From: JAAZCI01 sp046462535
GTDB taxonomy: Bacteria; Pseudomonadota; Gammaproteobacteria; Cardiobacteriales; Wohlfahrtiimonadaceae
NCBI GenBank assembly: GCA_046462535.1
Contig: JBKGVF010000020.1
Coordinates: forward strand, 1-64,000
Direction of reading: 5' to 3'
DNA length: 64,000 bases
In this document: positions 1 to 8,396 of the stretch, one piece after another
Numbering within the stretch: the first letter of the stretch is position 1
Layout: every line of letters begins with the position of its first letter
Program-made: the position numbers and the translations under genes
The notes under the pieces: generated by a model
What the model saw: the letters and a program-made list of their open reading frames with translations, nothing else
The model's database searches: none
What the model was told of the DNA's origin: nothing

Positions 1-180
1 AGTATTTGCCTCCTCCTCAAGAAGCTCCGCTGCGTGGTAGAGCATTCGGTCAGAGAGATATTTATAAAAAATAATCCCTAATAGGTAGTTTTTATACTCG
101 TTGGCATCCATCTTCGAGCGTAAAATATCCGCCGATGCCCAGAGCGCTGAGTAGAGTTTTTGTGTACTTTGTTGCCTCAT
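1..180 (-). CDS. hsdM: Type I restriction-modification methyltransferase subunit HsdM, N-terminal fragment cut by window edge
   Basis: The ATG lies at 180-178 and the frame stays open for 60 codons to the window edge. The peptide holds the HsdM N-terminal helical-domain signature: LWASADILRSKMDANEYK followed by LGIIFYKYLSDRM. In the family this domain precedes the N6-adenine methylase domain, which would lie outside the window. A GAGGGG ribosome site sits about 8 bases upstream of the ATG. HsdM with HsdS methylates host DNA, and with HsdR forms the restriction complex. Those partners would be expected further downstream on this strand, beyond the left edge. Confidence 0.9.
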   Translation of the reverse strand, partial: MRQQSTQKLYSALWASADILRSKMDANEYKNYLLGIIFYKYLSDRMLYHAAELLEEEANT

Positions 181-266
181 TACGTTGACCCCTCTTCTAA
201 TCACCCACCGCTAAAGTGGATGGTTTAATATTTAATTCTTTATAATTATTGCGTTAATAGAGAGAT

Positions 267-294
267 CTTATACCGAAGAGGGGGGGGAGTGCAA
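267..294 (-). promoter_or_regulatory. Candidate hsdM promoter with C8 tract in the spacer
   Basis: On the minus strand TTGCAC (294-289) and TATAAG (272-267) are separated by 16 bases that contain eight consecutive C residues (287-280 on the plus strand read as G). The -10 matches consensus at five of six positions; the -35 keeps only TTG. Start would be near 260, giving a leader of about 80 bases before hsdM. The promoter call is an inference from motif spacing. Confidence 0.4.
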
Positions 295-342
295 GGATGG
301 GGCGGAATCTTGTAGTATCTCTAATGCCCTAGCGTGTATTAA

Positions 343-840
343 TTACTGCTGCTTAACCCATTGAGTGAGGGCATCGAGCGCTTGTTTTGCCGTTGGGGGT
401 GGAGTGGTCATCATCTCTTGATAGGTGGCATCGAGCTCGGCAAGAAAGCTCTCTGATGGGGGGCGACCTGAAAAATCGTCAAGACTTGGGGTAAATTTAA
501 GTCCGATAATGGTGCACATTGCCCGCTCTAACCCTTGCGGACGCGCCTCTACCGCTTCAAAGCGGCGCTGCTCTTCGGCTGTGCGCCCTGTCGGAATATA
601 CCAATAGCCAAAATCATCGAGTTGACGGCGTCGCTCCCCCGCTAAACAGTAGTGGGCGAGCTCATGGAGTAGACTTCTAGGGTAGTTGCTTCGAAAGTAG
701 AGAATTCCGCCGCTACTTTCAGTAGGAGCTTTATAGAATGGCTCATCTGCCCCACCGACAATCGTTAGCTGAGGAAATGGCTCTACAAAGAGATCGATTA
801 AGGTGGCACATAGAGTATCATCATCAAACTGCGTGAGCAT
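343..840 (-). CDS. epmC: Elongation factor P hydroxylase EpmC (YfcM family)
   Basis: EpmC hydroxylates the beta-lysylated lysine of elongation factor P, the last step of the EpmA/EpmB/EpmC modification in gammaproteobacteria. The 165-residue protein has the family core in order: DEPFY near residue 32, LLHELAHYCLAGERRR at 57-72 (His59, Glu60 and His63 as likely metal ligands), DFGYWYIPTGRTAE at 76-89 and FEAVEARPQ at 94-102. It is slightly shorter than the E. coli protein (about 180 residues). epmA and epmB are not in the window. It is transcribed toward hsdM and no clear terminator separates them, so some read-through is possible. Confidence 0.93.
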   Translation of the reverse strand: MLTQFDDDTLCATLIDLFVEPFPQLTIVGGADEPFYKAPTESSGGILYFRSNYPRSLLHELAHYCLAGERRRQLDDFGYWYIPTGRTAEEQRRFEAVEARPQGLERAMCTIIGLKFTPSLDDFSGRPPSESFLAELDATYQEMMTTPPPTAKQALDALTQWVKQQ

Positions 841-874
841 GATTGGCTTCTCTCCTATATTCGCATGGATGTCA

Positions 875-1192
875 TTATTCGTTGGTGATAAAATCTTCTA
901 ACAATTGGCGATACTGCTTAACCAGCTCTCGCTCAATCGTACAGCGCTCAATGGCGGCCTCCCCTTCAGTTAAATAGGCGCGACGCTCCTGCTGAATCAT
1001 TTCAGCGCGACTTAAGTCGGTTGTAATCGTATCAAGATGTGTAATGGGCAATACTGCTTGATGATCGGCTATAAATTGTTGCAGTGCCCCCTTCTCTCGA
1101 ACTAACTGCGAACACTCCTCTGGTAAGCCATCACCACAAGCCGCTAATAGAAGGAGCCCGCCAATCACCCCTACTCTCTTCAATCCCCCCAC
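875..1192 (-). CDS. Small predicted outer-membrane or periplasmic lipoprotein, unknown function
   Basis: The reading frame is open upstream to an ATG at 1249, but the hydrophobic signal with lipobox LLAAC lies 32-38 residues into that version. A GTG at 1192 gives a normal 18-residue lipoprotein signal (basic GLKR, then VGVIGGLLLLAA, then Cys), with an AGGTGTAGG-like ribosome site just upstream, so I chose it. The mature part is about 87 residues, predicted helical and charged, with three further cysteines after the lipidated one. I recognise no family. It lies between ligE and epmC on the same strand and may be co-transcribed with ligE. Confidence 0.6.
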   Translation of the reverse strand: MGGLKRVGVIGGLLLLAACGDGLPEECSQLVREKGALQQFIADHQAVLPITHLDTITTDLSRAEMIQQERRAYLTEGEAAIERCTIERELVKQYRQLLEDFITNE

Positions 1193-1272
1193 CCTACACC
1201 TACCTTTTGCCCCATAAGAATGATTGCTCATTAAGCATTGAATCCTCATTATAGCAAGCTTCCCCCTAGACG

Positions 1273-2163
1273 CTACTTATCACTTACCTCCTTATTTAAA
1301 GCCCGGATCCGATAGAAGCGGGCAAATCGGGGAAGCCCCGCTTGGGTATAACCGTTATAACGAAAGGTAACTACTGCGCCAAGAGGGGGTGGATTCTCTC
1401 GCTCTTGATCGGTAAAGCCACTGCCTAAACGGAGTAATCGCCCATCATCTAATCGCAATAAGAGTGCACCTAACCGACCTTGATTGCGCCCTCTCCCCTC
1501 TATATGAGCAACCACAATACCATCAGCATCCGCCACTGATTTAACCTTTAGAAGTAGCGCTGTTCTAATCCCTGGCTGGTAGATTGCCTGCCGATGATGA
1601 ATCATTACACCCTCTCCCCCCATCTCCTCTATCTCACTCAAGAGCTTCTGCAGATGAGCGCCATCTTTAAGGGGCGTTTGTGGAATCATCCTAACCCACT
1701 TAGCATTTAGTGAGGGAAGATAACGCTCCATCTCTGCTACTCGCTCTGCAAAAGGATCAGCAGAGGCTGGCAGATCGAAAATATTATAGGTCACCTCATG
1801 CCAGAGAGGATCATCGGCACGTGGATAGCGTACTAAAGTGGAGATCTCACTAAATCGCTCCCGATCGATCCACAGCTCACCGTCAAGTGGAACCTCACCT
1901 AATGGGGCTGTAAACCACTTCGGCGCATCAATAGGATTACCCCGCCGTGTATAGAGTCGCTCCCCATCCCAATAACCTCTCACGCCATCTAGCTTTTCAC
2001 TGGCATAGTAATCAGAAAAATTTAATGTTCTCCACATCTCCTCTGTTAAGGATTGGGCATGTTGTAGAGGGGGGAATAGACTCTGCCCATAGAGAAGATT
2101 CATTAGTAAGAAGAGAAAAACAAATAGCAACAATCGATAGAGTGATTCTATTCTCTTACACAT
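1273..2163 (-). CDS. ligE: Periplasmic ATP-dependent DNA ligase (LigE type)
   Basis: A minimal ATP-dependent DNA ligase that seals nicks using an adenylated lysine. Residues 8-25 form a strongly hydrophobic leader consistent with export, the hallmark of LigE. Nucleotidyltransferase motifs are visible in order: motif I SEKLDGVRG (Lys57 as the adenylated residue), RRGNPI, motif III LDGELW, motif IV GGEGVMIH, motif V LLLKVKS. A short OB-fold region follows and ends near RFARFYRIRAL. The length (296) fits the family (250-300). In naturally transformable bacteria LigE is proposed to repair DNA in the periplasm before uptake, which is interesting beside the comEC gene at 14120. Confidence 0.9.
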   Translation of the reverse strand: MCKRIESLYRLLLFVFLFLLMNLLYGQSLFPPLQHAQSLTEEMWRTLNFSDYYASEKLDGVRGYWDGERLYTRRGNPIDAPKWFTAPLGEVPLDGELWIDRERFSEISTLVRYPRADDPLWHEVTYNIFDLPASADPFAERVAEMERYLPSLNAKWVRMIPQTPLKDGAHLQKLLSEIEEMGGEGVMIHHRQAIYQPGIRTALLLKVKSVADADGIVVAHIEGRGRNQGRLGALLLRLDDGRLLRLGSGFTDQERENPPPLGAVVTFRYNGYTQAGLPRFARFYRIRALNKEVSDK

Positions 2164-2425
2164 AAGTGATCTCTAATCTCCTTAATTAACCCCAAATTAC
2201 CCCTTAACTGACTCTTAACTTATTAATAATCAATAACAATCATATTTAAAATTATAGGTAATTCCCCACGCTCTGGCTAGATAATGCCCCGGATAATCTA
2301 TTTCATTAAGATGATACGAATCCATTATTTCGATCAGCTATACTAACTGAGTAAATTAGCTCACCAATAATGGTGCAACCATTCGTAGTAGAGAGTATTC
2401 AACGCTATTTGAAGAGAGGAACCTT
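2164..2425. other. Divergent intergenic region between ligE and the SDR gene
   Basis: A 262-base AT-rich region that must hold promoters for both directions. The stretch 2215-2260 is almost entirely A and T. I see no convincing -35/-10 pair or inverted repeat. A GAAGAGAGGAA ribosome site at its right end serves the SDR gene. Confidence 0.5.
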
Positions 2426-3169
2426 ATGAGAAAGAATGAAATCTATATTATCACCGGCGCATCCCGTGGGATTGGGGCAGCACTAGCCACACAACTTGAA
2501 GAAGATGGTGCAACGGTACTGCGTTTAGCTCGTACTAATCCTAAAAATTACCCTAACTTAACTACAGGGGATATAACGGAGTATGCCGCAACACTCACGA
2601 AGATTAATCAATGGTTAGAACCAAAACTCAATGATGCCACTAATATCACCTTAATCAATAATGCTGGCGTTGTGGAACCCATTGGGCTTGTAGGGGATCT
2701 CGAGCTTAATGCCATTGAGGCGGCTATCTCCATCAATATGACTGCAGTTATCGCCTTAACTAATGGCTTTATTAAGCTGTTACGCACATTTAAAGGGGAG
2801 AAAAAGATCTTAAATATCTCTTCCGGTGCGGCACGAAAGCCTTATAGAGGTTGGGGGCTCTACTGTGCTACTAAAGCGGCAGTGGATCACTTTAGTCGGG
2901 TTGTAGCCGAAGAGGAGAAGGAGGCGCAATACCCTGTAACTATTGCCTCTTTAGCTCCGGGAGTAATTGAGACCTCAATGCAGGAACGAATCCGAGCTAG
3001 CCGAGCAGAAGATTTTCCTCATCTTGATCGTTTTTTGCGCTTAAAAGCGGAGGATTCTCTAGCCACACCCGAGGAGACTGCAACCGCCATTATTCGCTAT
3101 CTTAAGAGCAATCTAATGAGTAATGAGAACCCCATTGTCGATCTACGGGAGATAGCCTCTGCCCTTTAA
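2426..3169 (+). CDS. Short-chain dehydrogenase/reductase, sepiapterin reductase / benzil reductase-like
   Basis: An NAD(P)-dependent oxidoreductase of the classical SDR family. The Rossmann motif TGASRGIG is at residues 10-17, NNAG near 78-81, the catalytic serine in NISSGAA and the YxxxK motif in LYCATKAAVDHF. An Arg follows the glycine-rich loop (LRLARTN), which usually indicates NADPH preference. Overall it resembles the YueD/sepiapterin reductase branch more than FabG, but the substrate cannot be told from sequence. A good GAGAGGAA ribosome site precedes the ATG. It is followed 68 bases later by nfo on the same strand. Confidence 0.8.
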   Translation: MRKNEIYIITGASRGIGAALATQLEEDGATVLRLARTNPKNYPNLTTGDITEYAATLTKINQWLEPKLNDATNITLINNAGVVEPIGLVGDLELNAIEAAISINMTAVIALTNGFIKLLRTFKGEKKILNISSGAARKPYRGWGLYCATKAAVDHFSRVVAEEEKEAQYPVTIASLAPGVIETSMQERIRASRAEDFPHLDRFLRLKAEDSLATPEETATAIIRYLKSNLMSNENPIVDLREIASAL

Positions 3170-3237
3170 GTAAGGTAGGATAGCGCAGGATGATTAATCT
3201 TAATCTTAATTTTTAATTAGGGGAGTTTAAAATTGGT

Positions 3238-4089
3238 ATGACCTATTATATTGGTGCCCATGTAAGTGCCGCAGGTGGCGTACATAATGCTGTTACTAAT
3301 GCCAAAGCGATTGGGGCAAATGCTTTTGCCCTCTTTACAAAAAATAATCGCCGTTGGGAGGGTCCCCCTCTTAAAGAGGAGGTGGTCCGCGCCTATAAGA
3401 GTGCTTGTAAAGAGCATCAATTCGATGCAAAGCAGATTCTACCCCATGCAAGCTATCTCATTAATCTTGGGCATCATGATCCTAAACAGCTTGAAAAATC
3501 CCGAGCGGCCTTTCTCGATGAGTTGCAACGCTGTGAAACCCTTGGCATTCAATTACTGAACTTTCACCCAGGTAGCCACCTCAATAAGATGGATGTTGGC
3601 AGTTGCCTCTCTAAAATAGCAGAGTCCATCAATATTGCTTTAGCTGAAACGAGCGATGTTGTTGCGGTTATCGAGAACACTGCTGGACAGGGAACCAACT
3701 TAGGGTATGACTTTGAGCACCTAGCCCTAATTATTGAAGAGGTGGAGGATAAAGAGCGGGTTGGCGTCTGCATCGATACCTGTCATGCTTTCGCAGCAGG
3801 ATACGATCTACGAACCTTCTCTGCTTGTGAAGCTACCTTTAAGGAGTTTGATGAGGTCGTAGGTTTTCATTACTTACGGGGGCTTCATCTAAATGACTCT
3901 AAAGGTAAGCTGGGCAGTCGTGTTGATCGACACGAATCCTTAGGTAAAGGGGAGATTGGTGAGGAGGCTTTTAAATATATAATGCAAGATGAGCGCTTTA
4001 GGGGAATACCGCTCATTCTTGAGACCGTTGAACCAGACATTTGGGCTGAAGAGATTGCCTGGTTAAGAGCACAGATTCCCACCTCCTAA
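3238..4089 (+). CDS. nfo: Endonuclease IV (AP endonuclease)
   Basis: Cleaves DNA 5' to abasic sites in base-excision repair. The 283-residue TIM-barrel protein has the three family signatures: IGAHVSAAGG at the start, the metal-binding GVCIDTCHAFAAGYD, and HLNDSKGKLGSRVDRHESLGKG, plus a C-terminal LILETVEP. Length and motif order match Nfo fully. The start codon follows a GGGGAG element at an unusually long spacing (about 12 bases), so translation may be modest. It probably shares a transcript with the upstream SDR gene. Confidence 0.96.
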   Translation: MTYYIGAHVSAAGGVHNAVTNAKAIGANAFALFTKNNRRWEGPPLKEEVVRAYKSACKEHQFDAKQILPHASYLINLGHHDPKQLEKSRAAFLDELQRCETLGIQLLNFHPGSHLNKMDVGSCLSKIAESINIALAETSDVVAVIENTAGQGTNLGYDFEHLALIIEEVEDKERVGVCIDTCHAFAAGYDLRTFSACEATFKEFDEVVGFHYLRGLHLNDSKGKLGSRVDRHESLGKGEIGEEAFKYIMQDERFRGIPLILETVEPDIWAEEIAWLRAQIPTS

Positions 4090-4128
4090 CCCATCACTGT
4101 TTTAACATTATTTACTCTTGAGTTGAAT

Positions 4129-4153
4129 GATACCCCCATATTTAGGGGGTATC
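4129..4153. terminator. Hairpin between convergent nfo and nadE
   Basis: A perfect 9-bp stem (GATACCCCC / GGGGGTATC) with a 7-base loop lies between the two convergent stop codons. Neither side has a strong T run, so it may act in both directions weakly or rely on the stem alone. Confidence 0.6.
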
Positions 4154-4159
4154 GATTAT

Positions 4160-4900
4160 TTAAGAACGATAAGGCTTTGGAGTACGGGGCATCATACGCT
4201 TATGATGGGAGCGCTCATGCCAATAAGCAATGACCTTCTCATCTTCCGGCGGTACCGATTCCCCTAATAGATGTCGATTCAGCATCTGATAGGTTGTCCC
4301 CATCTCTCCTTCATCGGTCTGCTCCTCCCATAAGCCTGCAGAAGGGGTCTTTTCAATAATGCTCTGTGGCACCTCTAGAAGCTGTGCCATCTCATAGATC
4401 TCCTCTTTATTTAGATGAAGAAGTGGGGCTATATCAGCTGCGCCATCACCAAACTTAGTAAAATAGCCGGTGTACCACTCAACAGCATTATCGGTACCTA
4501 CAACTACCCCACCATTAACTTGAGCTATGGTAAAGAGTGTTGTCATACGCAATCGGGCTGCAAGATTACCATTAACTACACGGTTCTCTTTCTCATCAGG
4601 GTGGCTATTATAAGGGGCGCCAATTGCCTCTTTAAGCATCGTATGGGTATCAGTTAACTCCACCTTATGCAGGGGTAATTGATAATGCTCCATCACAAGT
4701 CGTGCATCCGCCTCATCTTGTGGATTACTATGGCAGGGCATCACTACTCCTAATGAATGTGATGGATAGGATCGAGCTAATAGCCCCGCCACTACGGCAG
4801 AGTCGACACCCCCACTGATACCAAATACAAAATTATCCGCCCCTCGGTAAGCTAGCTCTCCACTAAGCCATTGGGTCAGATAATCGATATACTTTTTCAT
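4160..4900 (-). CDS. nadE: NAD synthetase, ammonia-dependent
   Basis: Catalyses the last step of NAD synthesis, amidating nicotinate adenine dinucleotide. The PP-loop FGISGGVDSAVVAGL near the N terminus binds ATP, and GTDNAVEWYTGYFTKFGDGAADIAPL is the family deamido-NAD site region. At about 246 residues it lacks the glutaminase domain, so free ammonia is the expected donor. A GTG at 4909 would overlap pncB; the ATG at 4900 lies one base after the pncB stop and has CCAGGTG at proper spacing, so I chose it. It forms a tight operon with pncB. Confidence 0.95.
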   Translation of the reverse strand: MKKYIDYLTQWLSGELAYRGADNFVFGISGGVDSAVVAGLLARSYPSHSLGVVMPCHSNPQDEADARLVMEHYQLPLHKVELTDTHTMLKEAIGAPYNSHPDEKENRVVNGNLAARLRMTTLFTIAQVNGGVVVGTDNAVEWYTGYFTKFGDGAADIAPLLHLNKEEIYEMAQLLEVPQSIIEKTPSAGLWEEQTDEGEMGTTYQMLNRHLLGESVPPEDEKVIAYWHERSHHKRMMPRTPKPYRS

Positions 4901-4901
4901 C

Positions 4902-6017
4902 TTAGACACCTGGTTGATAGATCACCTCCTCTAGACGATCACTTGGGTAGTAGTGGCGTCCTGCTTTCGCCTCCTCCACCCCATCGAGAAGAACATTATC
5001 TCCGGTAAACCCTATATTTACCTTTAGAAGGCTTGAGCCGACACCATAAAGATCCACCGGTGTCTTTACCGCTTCAAATGCCTCTATCTTATCGGCAGTA
5101 AACCCACCACTAACAACAATCTTTACATTCTGAAAACCCTCTTTATCAAGCGCCTCTCGTAACGCAAAGATAAGCGCAGGATTAGTGCCACGGGGATCAA
5201 ACTTTCCTAACATATCCTGATTACGCATAAAGTATTGGTCCACCATATTACCAGAGGTATCCACACGTACCGCCGCTAACTTCTCACCAAAATAGCGAGC
5301 TACCCGTAAAGAATCCTCAATAACATTGTTTTGGTAATCTACCAACACCATTAATTGATCTTCCGGAAAGGTTTCATGATAGGCTTTTGCCGCAGCCAGC
5401 ACATCGCCATTGAAGAGCTGGATTAATGCATGGGGCATCGTTCCTAGTCCCTCTCGCCCCCACCATTCATTCATTGCATGGGTTGCCTGTGCCTTAGATC
5501 CCCCAATAAAGGCTGAATAGCCATCACCAGCCTGCTGATCGAAATGATCGTCACGGTCACCCATAAAGATTACCTCTTTCTCCCCGGCAGCCTTGACGAC
5601 ATCATGCACATGTGTAGCAACCGATGTCCTCCGAGCTAATACGCCATCGATTATCCCTTCAAGATAACCAAACTTCTGGTAGTTACCTTCAATGGTTAAG
5701 ACAGGCTCATAAGCATTGATCATATCTCCATCATGAAGCGCTTTGATTGTTAAGCTTTCAGGTTCATCGGCAAAAGTATGTAGTAGTGCAATCGCCTCAT
5801 CAATACCACATAGAACGGCATTATTATGGCGTTGAAAAAATTGCATCGTTACAACACGATCTGCACAATATTTACGAGCAATCTCAGCGGTTTTTAAAAA
5901 ATAAACGGCAGAGAACCAGCCTTCCCCAATACGCTCATCAAACTTAAAGGTCTTATTGGTTAAACGCGCAATCTTTCCCTGCTGCTTTAAATCAAATTCT
6001 TTCAATTCTTCCGTCAT
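4902..6017 (-). CDS. pncB: Nicotinate phosphoribosyltransferase
   Basis: Converts nicotinate and PRPP to nicotinate mononucleotide, the entry step of the Preiss-Handler salvage route. Visible family features are TMQFFQRHNNAVLCG, a substrate region around FMGDRDDHFDQQAGDGYSAF, EGLGTMPHALIQ, and the phosphate-binding KIVVSGGFTADKI with DLYGVGSSLL near the C terminus. An open frame extends 24 codons further upstream, but that part is low in family character, so the ATG at 6017 (MTEELKEF) is preferred, giving 371 residues. nadE follows after one base, so salvage and final amidation are coupled. Confidence 0.9.
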   Translation of the reverse strand: MTEELKEFDLKQQGKIARLTNKTFKFDERIGEGWFSAVYFLKTAEIARKYCADRVVTMQFFQRHNNAVLCGIDEAIALLHTFADEPESLTIKALHDGDMINAYEPVLTIEGNYQKFGYLEGIIDGVLARRTSVATHVHDVVKAAGEKEVIFMGDRDDHFDQQAGDGYSAFIGGSKAQATHAMNEWWGREGLGTMPHALIQLFNGDVLAAAKAYHETFPEDQLMVLVDYQNNVIEDSLRVARYFGEKLAAVRVDTSGNMVDQYFMRNQDMLGKFDPRGTNPALIFALREALDKEGFQNVKIVVSGGFTADKIEAFEAVKTPVDLYGVGSSLLKVNIGFTGDNVLLDGVEEAKAGRHYYPSDRLEEVIYQPGV

Positions 6018-6136
6018 AATCAATACTCTGTACCAGCCTTTTTTAAAACGATGCTTTAAATAGTGAATATCTTCCAAATTATCGCACAATTGCCGGAAAC
6101 AATCACATCGATGGATCGTATCACTCTATTTGAAGA

Positions 6137-6166
6137 GAAAAAAAGGCCATCAATTAAGATGACCTC
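6137..6166 (-). terminator. Rho-independent terminator downstream of pxpA
   Basis: On the minus strand AGGTCATC pairs with GATGGCCT (one G-U pair, six-base loop) and is followed by seven or more T residues. It lies about 40 bases after the pxpA stop and closes the pxp cluster. Confidence 0.85.
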
Positions 6167-6202
6167 TCTACTCTTTATGGATAGCTATCGGTATATAGCG
6201 CT

Positions 6203-6976
6203 TTAATTCGCGATTAACTCAGTAACAGGAACCACCTGAATATTATGCTCTTTAAAATGCTTATGAATGGCACGGGTTAAATCGGGAGCTCCTGGTGTGT
6301 CGCCATGAATACAGATTGTCTGTGCATCAATATCCGCATCAACACCATCAATAGTTTTCACCTTTTTATCGGTAATCATGCGTACAACTCTTTGAGCCAT
6401 CACATCATAATCATCAATAATAGGGCCCTCTCGAGTTAAGACAAGTGATCCATCTTTTGTATGCTCACGATCAGAGTAGGCTTCTACAGCCACAGGAATA
6501 CCCATCTTATTTGCTTCTAACATCACCTCAGAGTTTTTAAGAGTAAAGACCACCATCCCCTCTTGCACCTGTACCATCGCCTCTAATATTGCACGTGCAA
6601 TCTCTCGATTCTCTAAAGCTACCATATAGAGTGCTCCATGAGGCTTACAATGTTGTAACTCTTCAACGCCAGCTGCACGTGCAAACTCTCTTAGCGCGCC
6701 CATCTGATAAGTAACAAAATCTTTTACTTCAGCCGGGGTTGCATTCATAGCGCGACGACCAAAGCCAACTAGATCAGGAAACCCTGGATGTACCCCAATC
6801 GCTACCCCATTCTCCTTAGCCAATCGTACTGACTCACGCATAATTGAAGGATCACCCGCATGAAATCCTGCGGCGATATTCGCTGAAGAGATCATCTGCA
6901 TCATCTCCTCATCATTGCCCATTTTATAGAGGCCAAAGCTCTCCCCCATATCACAGTTTAAATCGATTTTATACAT
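6203..6976 (-). CDS. pxpA: 5-oxoprolinase subunit A (LamB/YcsF family)
   Basis: One of three subunits of the prokaryotic ATP-dependent 5-oxoprolinase, which opens 5-oxoproline (pyroglutamate) to glutamate. The LamB/YcsF signature DLNCDMGESFG is at residues 4-14, followed by ANIAAGFHAGDP, GVHPGFPD, CKPHGALY and the C-terminal TICIHGDTPGA. Length 257 is typical. A strong AAGGAG site precedes the ATG. It is the last gene of the cluster, 11 bases after the biotin carboxylase stop. The order pxpB-pxpC-BCCP-BC-pxpA separates it from its two partner subunits. Confidence 0.95.
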   Translation of the reverse strand: MYKIDLNCDMGESFGLYKMGNDEEMMQMISSANIAAGFHAGDPSIMRESVRLAKENGVAIGVHPGFPDLVGFGRRAMNATPAEVKDFVTYQMGALREFARAAGVEELQHCKPHGALYMVALENREIARAILEAMVQVQEGMVVFTLKNSEVMLEANKMGIPVAVEAYSDREHTKDGSLVLTREGPIIDDYDVMAQRVVRMITDKKVKTIDGVDADIDAQTICIHGDTPGAPDLTRAIHKHFKEHNIQVVPVTELIAN

Positions 6977-6987
6977 CGCTTCGCTCC

Positions 6988-8328
6988 TTAAAATTTAAGT
7001 TGGTTAAGGAAATCTGTTGTATATTCCCCTCTTTGGAAATCTTCATCCGCTAAGATCGCTACTAACAGATCTCGATTCGTTTTAATCCCTTCAAGATGAG
7101 TCCTATCAATAGCTGCTACTGTCTCTTTAAGTGCCGACTGACGATCATCCCCTTTCACAATAATCTTACCAATCATTGGATCATAGAAGGGGGAGACAAC
7201 ACACCCTTTTGCCACACCAAAATCTAAGCGAGCCTCTTCAGGTAAGCTTAATTCGGTAATCTCACCAGGAGATGGCATATAGTTATTTGCAGGATCTTCA
7301 GCATAGATACGGCATTCAAAAGCGTGTCCTGCCATCTTGATGGCCTCCTGCTCGAGAGGTAGTGGCTCACCAGCGGCAATTTTCAACTGCCACTCCACAA
7401 GATCAACACCTGTAATCTCTTCCGTTATGGGGTGTTCTACCTGTAATCGAGTATTCATCTCTAAAAAGTAGAAATTCTTATCACCGTCAAAAATAAACTC
7501 CATCGTACCCACATTCGTGTATCCGATATGCTCTGCTCCAGCAATCGCTGCTGCATACAGTCGTTCACGGACTTCACTATTTAGATAGGGGGATGGTGCC
7601 TCTTCTACTACTTTTTGATGGCGCCGCTGTACTGAACACTCACGATCGAAGAGATGAACTACATTTCCATGCTCATCAGCAGCCACTTGTACTTCGATGT
7701 GACGTGGATTGAGAATGAGTTTTTCTAAGAAGACTGAATCATCTGAAAAGAAATTTTGGGCTAACTGCTTTATTTGCGGAAAAGCGGTCTTTAACTCGGA
7801 ATCGCTCTTAACGATCCGCATACCAATCCCACCCCCGCCAGCACTCGCCTTTAACATTAAGGGGTAACCAATCTCATTAGCAAGCTCAAAGGCCTCCTCT
7901 AAGCTCTCAAGATTATTTTCCGATCCCGGAACGACCGGAATGCCCGCTTTAGCCATCTCCTCGCGGGAACGAACTTTGCTTCCCATCAAGGTAACAACAT
8001 CTGCAGTTGGACCAATAAACTTGATCCCCTCCTCCTCACAGCGACCGATAAAAGTGGCGTTTTCAGCTAAAAATCCATAGCCTGGATGAATTGCGTCAGC
8101 CCCACTCTCTTTCGCTGCTTGTAGGATTTTATCCATATCTAAGTAGCTACGCACCGCATGAGACTCACCAATATGGATCGCTTCCGTCGCCTCTTTTACA
8201 AAGAGTGCATCACGATCTGCATCGGAATAGACTGCAACCGTCTCAATACCTAAACGATCACATGTCTTAATAATTCGACGCGCCATCTCACCACGATTAG
8301 CAATTAAGACCCTCTTAAATAAACTCAT
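6988..8328 (-). CDS. Biotin carboxylase of the pxp cluster (AccC-like ATP-grasp)
   Basis: Carboxylates biotin on a carrier protein using ATP and bicarbonate. Domains in order: N-terminal biotin-carboxylase fold (KRVLIANRGEMARRI at 5-19), ATP-grasp with ASAGGGGIGM at 161-170, ECSVQRRHQKVVEEAPS at 230-246, and the catalytic EMNTRLQVEHP at 290-300 (Glu290, Asn292, Arg294 by analogy with AccC). The glycine-rich loop reads GGGGIGM where AccC usually has GGGGRGM; as I recall, the I form is seen in urea carboxylases. It sits among 5-oxoprolinase genes without accA, accD or the usual accB next to it, so a role outside fatty-acid synthesis is likely. Confidence 0.9.
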   Translation of the reverse strand: MSLFKRVLIANRGEMARRIIKTCDRLGIETVAVYSDADRDALFVKEATEAIHIGESHAVRSYLDMDKILQAAKESGADAIHPGYGFLAENATFIGRCEEEGIKFIGPTADVVTLMGSKVRSREEMAKAGIPVVPGSENNLESLEEAFELANEIGYPLMLKASAGGGGIGMRIVKSDSELKTAFPQIKQLAQNFFSDDSVFLEKLILNPRHIEVQVAADEHGNVVHLFDRECSVQRRHQKVVEEAPSPYLNSEVRERLYAAAIAGAEHIGYTNVGTMEFIFDGDKNFYFLEMNTRLQVEHPITEEITGVDLVEWQLKIAAGEPLPLEQEAIKMAGHAFECRIYAEDPANNYMPSPGEITELSLPEEARLDFGVAKGCVVSPFYDPMIGKIIVKGDDRQSALKETVAAIDRTHLEGIKTNRDLLVAILADEDFQRGEYTTDFLNQLKF

Positions 8329-8396
8329 TCTTCAATCCCTTAATATATTATTAGTCTGTTGTTATGATTTATTTCTAATAAAGGCAATTTAGCTAG

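Noticed and set aside
1248..1253. TATAAT on the minus strand upstream of the small lipoprotein
   Set aside because: The hexamer is perfect but no -35 is present at 16-18 bases and it overlaps the longest version of the reading frame; kept out of the feature list.
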